The notes beneath the pieces are model-generated. The model did no database searches. It was not told the origin of the DNA and saw nothing but the letters and a program-made list of their open reading frames with translations. A DNA stretch of 64,000 nucleotides. Source: Nymphaea colorata. Its lineage: Eukaryota > Streptophyta > Magnoliopsida > Nymphaeales > Nymphaeaceae. Shown here piece by piece: positions 37,801-49,800 of the stretch. How positions within the stretch are numbered: position 1 is the first letter of the stretch; every line of letters begins with the position of its first letter. The stretch covers positions 12,513,214-12,577,213 of the forward strand of contig NC_045143.1 in assembly GCF_008831285.2 (NCBI RefSeq), read 5' to 3'. The position numbers and the translations under genes were made by a program.

Positions 37801-40800
37801 CGGCCCCTTTTTTGTGTGATCTTTTAAAAACCTACGCTTCTTTCTCTCTCTCTTTTCTTGTTTCTAAACACTGCAAGAGACGTGGGAGGGAGAGATTTTC
37901 CCCATTCGCATCAAGCTTTGCCGGTGAAGAAGCTTTCTTTCTCGTAGTGGGAACGGTGGGAAGCTTGGAGAAAGAGGGTCTTTTGGTTTCTAACACCAAG
38001 AAAGGTGATAACTGATAACTATATGTTTTGACTTTTGAACTTATGAATTGTGATGTAATCTAATTCTATTCGGCATCCACCCGTGTCGACGCTGGCGCTG
38101 GTTCTTCTCCAACATAGCACATCGAACTGACCAACATTTTATAAGGCAGAAGGTTGAAGAAAATGAGATTGAGCCTGAGTTTGTTAAATCTCTAGAGCAG
38201 GTTGCACCATCGCAGATTTGTTTACTAAAGGCCTAGATTAAGGACAGATTCTGGATGCTCAAAGGCAATTTGTTCATTATCCACTACCATGCAAAACTTG
38301 AGGAAGGGTGAAAAAACATGATGGTGTTTTGAATCTGCGGACTCATTATCTGATCTATATCATGAGCTTATTCTAACTGGCATGTAATCAATGGCAAATT
38401 GTTCTCTCTGTGTTTTACTTATGTACTCTTATGTCATCTGTAACTTGTATTATGATTCTTAAATATAATTACGGCGTGCCTAAGAGACTGTGACGGCCCA
38501 TATTCTGTTGATGTAATTACCCTTTCATCAGTTATTCTTCTCCTTACACTGAACAGCTTTGGAACCTAATTATGACACATTTCGATGATTGATCAAAATT
38601 TTGCTGATCTAACGCATTTTTCTGATGTAGATTAAAATACAGAATGACTTTGATCCTGTACTTTCACCAGAAAGTTCATTATTTGTTTTGAAAAGTAACA
38701 GGAAGGTATATTGCTTCAGATTTTGTTAAGAAGCACATTTAATAAAATGAAATCTGTTACTAGTACTTGCTATGTCTAATTTAGGTATCACAGCATGCAA
38801 TAAAGAAGGTTCTTGACTCTGAGAAGCTGAGGAGCTCAGTTCAGAAATTTACGGACATATATTTGATGCCACCTATGAAGCGCCTGAGCGAGCAGCTTGC
38901 AGAAAGAGAGTTTGTACGTGTCAGAATGTGTGAAGGCAGATTTGCTTTGTTGATAAGAGAGGTTGTTACTCTCAATTATCTGTCCGTTTCTTAATCATTC
39001 TGTTACTAATGTTAATTTAGTTGTTGATAGTGAAACCCTGACTATGCTATTTTCATGTCGCTATAGCCTATCAGGGAAGGGGACTATATTTTGCAGCCTA
39101 AAGTGGATTTTGACATCAACGTTTGTACAGTCAGTGGACTGTTAAAGCTTGGGTGAGTTTCTACTTTGAATCATGAATTCATGGATCCATCTTTCAACGC
39201 CGTGCTTATTAAAGTGATCTCTGTTTGTCCAACAACTTTTACCTGATCTTAGAAAAAAAAGACCTGATTTATTAAAGTGATTTCTGTGTCTAAAAGCTTT
39301 TCCCTGATCTCAGGAAAAAGACATGGTTTTGTAAAGCCATCTTTGTTTGTCTAAAAGCGTTTCGCTGATCTCAGGAGAAAAAGCATGATTTTACCTATAT
39401 TTCACTGCACAAGGTGTAAAAGGAAATATCAGTGTTTCAGAATTCAGAGTGCATGAAAATTGGATGGATAAAAGACACAGGAATGTGCTGAAATTTCTAA
39501 TAAGAAAATTGTTGAATCTATCTATATCACTAGGTCCAATAAAAGCTTTTTTTAGCCTAGGACACAAGAACCCACCTATGTGACATAGGTGCGGACAGTG
39601 GCATGGACCATTTTCAAAAAGCTTGGCTAAAATGACATTGGCTAAAATGACATGATATATATATATATATATATATCATGTCATTTTAGCCAATGTCATT
39701 TTAGCCAAGCTTTTTGAAAATGGTCCATGCCACTGTCCGCACCTATGTAGCAACGCTTTCATTTATTTATATCCATAAAATTTAGACAAAAAAAATCAAA
39801 ATTATAAAAAAAAAGAAATACCAAACATCATTTTGCTGCATCAATACGGTATGGCACCCTTACGAGTCCATGTGACATGGGAAGCCACATTGAAACTTGG
39901 GGATCACTGTTCATATGATCATTTTCACAAATTTTGGTATTTTCTTTTTTGTAAAAAAATCTTAAAAAATGGGGAAATAAAGAAAAATGAGAATGAAATG
40001 AGCCTTTGTTTTTAAACTGACGAACTAAATGGGAAGGAGAAAAAAAAATGCACTTGTTTTCATTATAAGTCAGTTTGCAAAAGGGATTCGTCTTTCCAAA
40101 AAATATAACTAATGAGATAACTTACTAATTAGCTAGAAATGCATGAAGATATCTTTCTTGCCTAATCTATGAAGTTTTGCACATTAATGTAATTGAATCA
40201 AGAGATATAATATTTCCAGGTAAAAGATTGTTTGATGGGCATGATGACTTAGCAATTAACACAAGAATCTCTCTGCAAGTTGTTGATGTTGAGGTAGTTT
40301 TTAGAATATTAAAGAACTTGACACTTCTTTAATTATTTTCAATAACTTTTTGGTTTACATTGTAATTTTGTTCTTTACCCTAATTCTCCCTTAAGTAAGG
40401 GTTAGGGTTAGTGATGAATAACAAATTGGACGTGTTTTCTTCTCTCTTTCTCTCACGTCAACATGGTATCAGAGCCAGTGGCGTGATCACTTCAGGCTGC
40501 CGGCGACTGGCAGATTTCCGGCGATCTCCTCTCCGGTGACTCTTCCTCCTCTCCCATCTCCCCCTTTTCTTTCTCATCTTCTTCTCTCTACTGCTCACTG
40601 GTGGGTGGAATCTGATCACTCCTATGTGGAACGCGTGATCAGATCCACTAGTGGAACATGCCGTGGCTGCTGGGATCTTGTCGTTGTTGCTGATCAAAGA
40701 TTGCTTGTCGCTGACATGGTGTGGCTGCTGGGATCCTGTCGTTGCTGCTGATCTAAGATTGCTTGTTGCTGCTGCTGATCATGGAGATGGCTTGTTGACG

Positions 40801-43800
40801 TTGCTGATTGTGGAACAGCAAGATGTGGACTTGCTGTTTGAAAGTTGAGGTTGGGAACAGAAAAAACAGCGACAATCTTCGTCTGTAAGTTTGTTTCTCA
40901 GCAGTAATTATCGGCAAAGTTTTCTGCTGTTCAGGGTCGTGAAGGAGGTGTGACTGCTACCTGCGTTGAATGCATGTTAACAACATCTAGACGTTAAAAT
41001 CTGTGATTGGATTTTTCTGCCTGCACGTTCATTTTTTTTCCAGCAGCCTACATTAAGTGTGCAGAGATTTTTCTTTGATCTTCACTATGGAGCAGAGGGA
41101 TACTATTGTTGATATGCAGGGAGAATATAAAGTCTCTGGGAATCTTCTTTCATTTGGGTCTACCGTGAAGTTAGACAACTCAAACTATGAAATCCGGCCT
41201 CGCGTATTTATGATGTCTGTTAAGGGGCACAGAAAGAAACATGTTATTGAGGAGGAAGAACCCCAACCAAGACAGGAAAATATTCTACATGGGAGGAAGA
41301 TAACAATATTGTTATGTCATGAATTATGAATAGCGTACAGACACACATCACTCCTACGATTGCGTATTATACCTCTGCCAAACATATGTGGGAATTTTTG
41401 AAGCAAACTTATTCCCACGATAAGAATATGAACAAAGTCTTGCAGGTTGAAGAAGAACTTCTTAAACTCCAACAAGGTGACTCAGATCTGGCCCAATACT
41501 TTGCGTCAGTCAAATTAGCCTATGAGAGGGTCAAAGCCCTACGTCCCCCGTGTCAATCATGCTATAAAACCAATGTTGTAAAACGCGTATTGTAAGGCGT
41601 ATCGGTCGGGCTTTAAGATACGCCGTATCGTAACGTATCGTAACGTATCATAACCATATCGTAATTTTTTTTAAAATAATAATAATAAATCAGAAAAAAT
41701 TAAAAAAAAATCAGAAAATTCATAAAAAAAATCAGAAAAAATTAAAAATAATAAATTCTTCATAGAAAACATGTTTTAGATAATGATAGACTTATTATTG
41801 CTAAATGCTATAAACTTACGCATTCACGGTTCATCATTCATACTTCATACTTCATAGACATCAAAATTTATAACAATATCATTCAATCTCAATCAACAAA
41901 GCATAAGTCATAAAGTGATAAAACATTCAAGTGTTCAACAACCATAGATTCATAACTCTTAAGTGGTTTGATACATATAATGATTCATCATTCATAATCT
42001 TCATCATCTTCTTCTTCATCTTCATAGTCAATGTAGAAACACGAACAAGAAGAGGAAGAGAAACAACGATCACGATGTAACGTGAAAAAACCCTCAACAA
42101 GAGGAAAAAAACCACGAATGAGGAGGAGCCGGTGCCCACTAGTCGCCAGACTCTCTCTCTCTTTTGTCTTTCATTCACACCATAAGGATTAGGGTTACAC
42201 AACTTAAATAATGCCCAACAAGGGCTACAAGTTGGATCGGATACGGATCCGAACCCGGTCCCGAGACCCATCTAACATACTTCAACACTCCCCCTCAAGT
42301 TGGGCATACATATCAAACATGCCCAACTTGGATACATTTCTCTCAAATGAGGTCGAAGATAAAGCCTTCGTCAGAACATCAGCCGTTTGGTCTTCAGATC
42401 TCATGTAAGGAAGTATAAGTTCTTTAGCATCAATTCTCTCTCGAATGAAATGTCGGTCAATCTCAACATGCTTTGTTCTGTCATGAAGCACAGGGTTGTT
42501 GGCCAAGTTAATTGCAGACTTGTTATCGCAATACATCTTCATTGGTTCTTCAACTTTTATACCAATATCAGTCAACAATACTTTCAGCCACAAAAGCTCA
42601 GAAACTCCCATAGCAACAGCTCTGTATTCTGCTTCAGCACTGGAACGCGAACAAACATCTTGCCTTTTACTTCTCCACACTATGAGATTCCCTCCCAAAT
42701 AAATACAATAGCCAGAGGTGGACCTCCTAGTGTCAATACAGCCTGCCCAGTCTGCATCTGAATAACCTTCAATCCCAAGAGTGTCTTGCTTGACATATAA
42801 GAGACCTTTGCCAGGATTCCTCTTCAAGTAGCACAAGATCCTGTCAACAGCCTTCAAGTGGGCATCCGTGGGAGCATGCATGAACTGGCTCATCACATTC
42901 ACAGCAAAGGTAATATCAGGTCTAGTGAGAGTAAGATAAATTAACTTCCCTACAAGACATTGATATCTTCTTTTTGCCTCTTCACAGAGTGGCTCCCCGT
43001 CTCTCAGACTTAGCTTATGGCCAGCATCTAGAGGAGTAGAAGCTGGTCTACACCCTAGTTTCCCAGTCTCCTTTAACAAATCTAGAGTGTACTTCCGTTG
43101 ATTTAGCACAAGGCTAGTCCCAGACCTAGCAATTTCTATGCCAAGGAAGTATTTCAACTTACCAAGGTCCTTAAGATCAAACTCGATCGCCAACAGTTTC
43201 TTTAACCTCATTATTTCATCTTCATCATCACCTGTGACAATCATATCATCAACATATACCAACAGAATAGTAACCTTTTGCTTATTTCTCTTCACAAAAA
43301 GTGTATGATCTCCATTCCCTTGATGGTATCCACATTGTCTCATGACAAGTCTGAGTCGTTCAAACCATGCTCGAGGAGATTGCTTGAGCCCATATAAAGC
43401 TTTCCTTAGCTTGCAACATTTTCCAGGTTCCTCATATCCTGGAGGCATACACATATATACTTCATCTTCAAGGTCTCCATTGAGAAATGCGTTCTTGACA
43501 TCAAGTTGGTACATCTTCCACTCCTTCATCACAGCTAAAGAGATAATGACTCTGACCGTCTTCATCTTCGCAACAGGAGCAAAGGTCTCCAAATAATCAA
43601 TCCCATATTTCTGACTAAACCCCTTGGCCACAAGACGAGCTTTGTATCTTTCAACACTCCCATCTGGTTTGTACTTGATGGTGTAGACCCACTTAGATCC
43701 AACCAAGTGAGCCGCCTCAGGAATCTTTACAACTTCCCATGTCATGTTTCTTCGCAAGGCTTCCATCTCTTCTTGCATAGCATAGGTCCACTTAGGATCA

Positions 43801-46800
43801 CTCTGAGCCTCAGCAACATTCCTGGGAACCATAGTCAAAGAAAGAGAAGATACAAAGCATTTGTAGTCCTTGCTCAGTCTAGAATATGAAACAAAGTTAC
43901 CAATAGGATGTTGAGTACATGACCTGACACCCTTTCGCAGGGCGATGGGAAGCTCTTCACTAGCAGCAACAGTCTGAATCTCTTCTTCAACAGGTTGCTT
44001 CTGCGCACGACTTGGGTCATCCAGGGAAGGACTAATTGGATTGGGAGTAGAATTCTCACCACCTGTCATCTCATCTGTACAAACTCTTCGCCTAGAGTAA
44101 ACTTGCCCAAATAAACGATTGCACTTCTCTTCTGCCTCAGTGGAACACTCTCCATTTTTCTCCTGTTCATGCACCTCACTAGATGGACCATTTTTCTCTT
44201 GTTCATGCACCTCACTAGATGGACCAACAGAGTCACGCCTGTAGTCCAAAAAATCTGTAAACTGAATTTCCTGACTCGGAGAATACTCTTCCCGTGACAT
44301 AGAGTACTCCCCCTGAAGAGGATTCTCACCAAAATAGGAAACATGTTCAAGGAAAGTGACATCTTTGGTAACATAGGCCCGACCAGTGGAAGGGTCTCGA
44401 CACTTGTACCCTTTTTGAGTGGGAGAATACCCTAAAAAAATGCCCTTAATAGATCTTGGATCAAGCTTTTTAATGTGAGGACTATGGTTGTGAATAAAGC
44501 AAACACAACCAAAAACTCTGAGTGGAAGAGAGAAAGGTTCACGAGTCCCCGGTAACAGAGAGTGAGGCGTCTTCCCATTCAACACGCGACTAGGCAACCG
44601 GTTTATAAGATACGCACTGGTCAACACAGCATCCCCCCAATACTTTTTTGGAACATGACGTTGAAAAAGAAGAGCCCGAGTCATATTCAATAACTGACGA
44701 TTTTTTTGTTCAGCAACTCCATTTTGAGGAGGGGTATAACTACAGGAAGTCTCATGAACAATTCCCTTTTTTCGAAAGAAGCTATCAACAGACTGGCACA
44801 TATACTCTCGAGCATTGTCAGATCGAAATGTCTTAACAGATGCTCCATATTGAGTTTCCACATAGGCAATGAAAGTCTCTATGACAGTAGGAACTTCACT
44901 ACGGTCTTTCAGCAAGTAGACAATAGTGTTACGAGAATAATCATCTATAAAGGTGATAAAATATTGAAAACCATGACAAGAAGGAATCCCTGCAGGCCCC
45001 CACACATCAGAATGAATCATGGCAAATACCTCATTAGACCGATGGCTAGACAATGGGTACGAAGCCCTAACATGTTTGGCCAGGTGACAGACATCACAAG
45101 ACACCATAGTCATATCTAACTTGGAACATATATCAGGAAACAACTGTCTAAGAAGGCCAAAAGGCAAGTGTCCAAGGCGCTCATGCCACCGTAGAAGCAA
45201 CTGAAGGGAGTCCTCTCTATTTTTCGTGGCTTGGCTGACTGCCGTCATGAGAGCCTGAGCAGCACGCATAGGTAAACGATAGAGCCCGTCAGAAGCTAGG
45301 CCAATCCCAATCCTCTTCCCTGTCACCAAGTCCTGCATAACACAGCGATCAGCGGAAAATATAAGTTCGCAATTTAACTCCTTCGTGATCTTGCTAACCG
45401 ACAAGAGATTCAAGGGAATATGAGGAACATGTAGAGCATTGTGGACTAAGAACTTGTTCAAAAGTGGGAGACTCCCTTTTCCAGCCACAGAGATAGATGA
45501 ACCATCGGCAAGGGAAACACGATCCTTTCCTGATGAAAGCTTATACCCATGAAAGACCTTAGGATCGCCGGTCATGTGGTGAGTAGCGCCACTATCAATG
45601 ATCCACTCTCCCATACGGCAATCCGCCATAACGTCTATAGATGAAGAAGCTGCCATAATCACAGATAGTCCAACAGGAGGCAACAAGAGAGGCACCGATG
45701 ACAACAGAGAGCACCAACGGGCAGTAATATCCGGATTCCCAATCAGCCCCAAGAGTGAACAGAATGTCGATTGGGGGGAAACAATCGTCGATGTCGCTCG
45801 ACGGAAGCGGTGCCTTCTCTCTCTCGGGCTGCAATCTCCCACGGGTAGAGGTTTCGCCACACGTTCTCCTTGCTGGAAACAAGATCCAAGAGGCAAAACC
45901 CAACAAGTATCAAGGTATAGAAGTGAATAGGAAATCAACTTCGAGACGAGGAAAGCCTTCACCCGTAAGACCAATTTAACCCCGGTCTTTTGTAAGGAAA
46001 GGGGGATGCGATCGCCGGAGCGCCGGCAGACGTTGAGGCAATCCTCAAGTTACGCTCCTCTCCTCCTTTACGCCCTCTACCAAGTCACGGACCAGCCACC
46101 TCTTCTTGCACGGTGGGCGCCAAACAAAAACAAGAAGATGGAATCAAAGATCAACCAAGCGATATATTGCAGGTAAGAGGCGGATGCACTTCATCGGATT
46201 TGCAAAAGACCCCTAGGAAGTGACATGAATAGGGGGAGGCAAGCTTAGGAAGCGCCTAAGCACGCATATCTTCTTTCTTCTTCGGGAAGCAAGACTACGG
46301 CGCAAAAGGCAGTGGCGCAAGGGACAACGGTGACGGCGACGGTCAACAACACAAGAGCGACGGCGCAAGAGCGACGCCGCAAGAGTGGCTACGATGGCGA
46401 TGGCGCAAAGAGTGACACCGGCGGCGGCGGAAACAGCGACAGTGGTATTGGGTACACCGGCGGCGGTGGCTGCTGCAGCAACGGCGGCGGCAGCGGCGGT
46501 GGCTGCTGCAGCAACGGCGGCGGCGGCGGTGGCGGCGGCAGTGGCAGCAGCGGCGGCGGCGGCGGCGGTAGTGGCAGCGGCAGCGGCGGCGGTGACTGCA
46601 GTGGTGGCGATGGTAGCGGTGAGAGATATTAGGGTTGGAACTTCACAAACCCTAAAACTTTCCCAAACTCGTCGGCTCTGATACCATGTAGAAACACGAA
46701 CAAGAAGAGGAAGAGAAACAACGATCACGATGTAACGTGGAAAAACCCTCAACAAGAGGAAAAAAACCACGAATGAGGAGGAGCCGGTGCCCACTAGCCG

Positions 46801-49800
46801 CCAGATTCTCTCTCTCTTTTGTCTTTCATTCACACCATAAGGATTAGGGTTACACAACTTAAATAATGCCCAACAAGGGCTACAAGTTGGATCGGATACG
46901 GATCCGAACCCGGTCCCGAGACCCATCTAACATACTTCAACAGTCAAGAATTGGAAGATCCTCACCAACATATTCAGCACCAGAAGTAGCACTAGCAGAC
47001 TCTACTTCATCAACAAAGCCTTCTGTTGCTTCAGCTTCAAGGTTGAAGCATTCAAGATCTTCATCATCAAATATTGTAGCCGGTTCTTCCTCAATCCATG
47101 GCTCTAGATCGTCAAAGTTTTTCAAGCTGATAGGATCAAACTGAGATGTGTGCTTCCTTGCTGATGTTTTTTGTAATTCTCTAAGTTACATAAGAGAAAA
47201 CTTGTTAATATATAATTTCATATAAATATATTGTACAAAAAATGTAAACATTAAGCTATATTACCTTTGTTTCAACCTCATATTATATCGAACAAAGACA
47301 AGGTCATTCAACCTTTTATGTTCAAGCCTATTCCTTTTTTTGCTATGGATATGTTGGAACACACTCCAGTTCCTTTTGCATCCACTAGCACTGCATGTCT
47401 GGTTGAAGACTTTGATTGCAAAACGTGCTAAGTTTGGACAATCAAACCCATACCTATTCCACCACAAATCTAAACAAAAATGTAACGTTATAACAAATCA
47501 TTGTGAAAGTTCTAAAATAATCAAATGTAACAAATGCAAAGTAAATTAAACATTTCTATGTATTTACCTGGACGCATGGTTGTCCTGGCTCGAACGGCGA
47601 CAGGTTGTCCCATGCCCCGATAACAAGTATCATATAGATCTAACTCATTGTTGACGGCATCTTGTTCTCTAGAATCTGCCACTAACACGTTAATACAATC
47701 CAACAAACCACTTAGACTTCTCTGTCCTTCTTAAATGTAGGAGAAAATCTAATTGCAGGATTTAGATAGTAAGATGCTGCATGAAGAGGTTGATGAAGCT
47801 GTTCAGTCCACCTTTTATCTATCATCTTCCATATGAGCATATATAACTTTTTCTTTCCTTTTAAGTTGTCTCGAATTGCCTCTTTTGCTTTATCCATGGC
47901 CTCATATAAGTACCCTGTGGAAGGCCTATCCTCGCTGTCAGCTAACCTGAGGACTTTCACTAATGGAACACAAACTTTCAATAGCTTCACACATAATTCT
48001 CAAAATTCATTATTAAATATGATATCCACAACTAAAGAAGCATTTCTTTTATGAGCATGTGAATATGCAACCCATTCTTCACTAGCGAACATCTGCCTCA
48101 AAGGAGTTCTTTGTTTCACCACACTCTGCACAGTCAATACATTTGTGGCAAATCTAGTTTGTGCAGGTCGTATCAATTCAACTCCTTTTGTAAACTTTCT
48201 CATCAAACTCAATACATATGCATGATTATAGATAAATTTTGTTACCTCTTGACATTGGTCAATGGCTGATTTCATATCATGCATCTCATTAAGATCTTGA
48301 AGCATAAGATTAACACAATGAGTGGCACATGTACTCCAAAAGAATGTTCCATACTTTTGAAATAACAAATCTCTTGCAGCTCTATAATTTGCAGCATTAT
48401 GCGTAATAAACTGTACAATGTTTGTAGGTCCAACTTCTTGTACGACATTATCAAAAACATTGAACAAAATCTCAGCAGTCTTAGGAATATCAGACAAGTC
48501 AAGAGATTTCAAGAACATTGTACCTTTAAGGAAATAAATAAGAAAATTTACAAGTGTTCTTGACCTTATATCAGTCCATCCATCTGACATAATGGAGCAA
48601 CCTGTTTCCTTCTATGATAATTTCAATTCATCACAATGTTCAGACACTTCTTTCACTATATCTTGAAGAATTTTACCCCTCAACTGATGATATGATGACA
48701 TTTTGAATCTGGGGCCTATAGAAGCAATTGCATCTGCCATGGCTTGGAATTGAAAAGAATTAGCTGCATTAAATGGAATACATGCAGCATAAAACCATTT
48801 CCCTACCATCTTTTGTGCTTGATATAGCATATCTTTAGATGTCATAGCAGCACGAATCTGCGGCTGACCACCTGGGCTAGTATATGAAGGGAAAAAGCTC
48901 TTAATAGAGCCAACACTAGACCTGCCAGTAGGAACTCTACCACTAGGTGGTTGCATACCACGCCTGGCCCTATCTGTTGTGCCTCTTCTCTTCCTTCCCG
49001 TTACGCCAGATCGACCTTCTTCATACGTAATCCCTTTTGCTCTACGATCTTTACCTCTTGAGGTCTCCAAATCTGTTCTTAGAATGCTATCATCTTCATC
49101 ATCACATTCATAAGCTTCTTCCTCTTCTTCTTCATCTTCCAAAGGCTCATTATAGCCTACATCTGCCTCTTCAATTTCTTTCTGTATCCTCTTTTGATGT
49201 AAAGCATGAAGCATATCTAAACATTGCTGACGCACATATGGAGGCAAAGGTTTGTTTGGTCCTCCAACACAAGGAGACGCATCTTTGGAGGTCCCTGCCA
49301 AATGGTGTTTCATTTTACTAATCCCTCTTGAAAATGTATTCCCACAGAAGCTACATTTGAGTTTCAAGCGGTTATTTTCCTTCACCCTTTCGCACCATTG
49401 GCATGTGAGATCCATATCTTCAAAAAAAAAAAAAAACGAAATCCTATGGTAAACTTAATGAAAAACACTCAAAATCTTTCAATCTACGATTGTACGGTAA
49501 AAAATTATGAATATATGGTAAAAACATGAGATTTCATACCTTACGAAGAAGAAATGAAGAAAACCCTTTTCCTCCCAACGAAAATCAACCACCCACGCAC
49601 AAATCGACCCCTTAATCTTCGATTTCACGGTGAAAATCAACTTTTTGATGGTGAAAATGGACGATCGCCCTCCCTGACGGCAGTATCCGAGCTTGAGAAA
49701 TGAAGAACAGAGGCTTTTTTTCAAAAAGAAGCCGAATAAGTAGGTCTCAGGCCCCCTTTTGCGAAATCAGCCCGTATCGTACGATACGGGGTGTATCGCC

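Larger units (their letters stand above)
42032..46942 (-). mobile_element. Copia-E: gag-less Copia with intact pol and chimeric leader
   Basis: The 256-bp LTRs 42032-42287 and 46687-46942 differ at about three positions. The target duplication GTCAA lies at 42027-42031 and 46943-46947. The primer site (minus) TGGTATCAGAGCC abuts the 5' LTR and TTGAGGGGGAG the 3' LTR. The internal part keeps protease, integrase, RT and RNase H in one open frame, but the ~350-residue gag including the zinc knuckle is gone. The leader differs from A and B. It is inserted in the hAT element. Confidence 0.97.

Noticed and set aside
37575-38015. 146-codon plus-strand ORF
   Set aside because: Runs from the broken Copia H LTR into palindromic hAT-type sequence; chance frame.
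39583-39748. Calling the palindrome a microRNA gene
   Set aside because: Perfect long arms fit a foldback element or siRNA hairpin better than a miRNA precursor; no small-RNA data.
40222-40293. Exon-like stretch ([20 protein letters not shown]...) between TTTCCAG and GAGGTAGT in intron 11
   Set aside because: It does not fit between exons 11 and 12: entering at phase 2 meets TAA, and alternatives leave at the wrong phase. Exons 11 and 12 join perfectly without it.
46213-46926. 237-codon poly-Ala/Thr ORF and its Gly/Ala counterparts
   Set aside because: Direct translation of the GGC/GCC repeat in the Copia-E leader.
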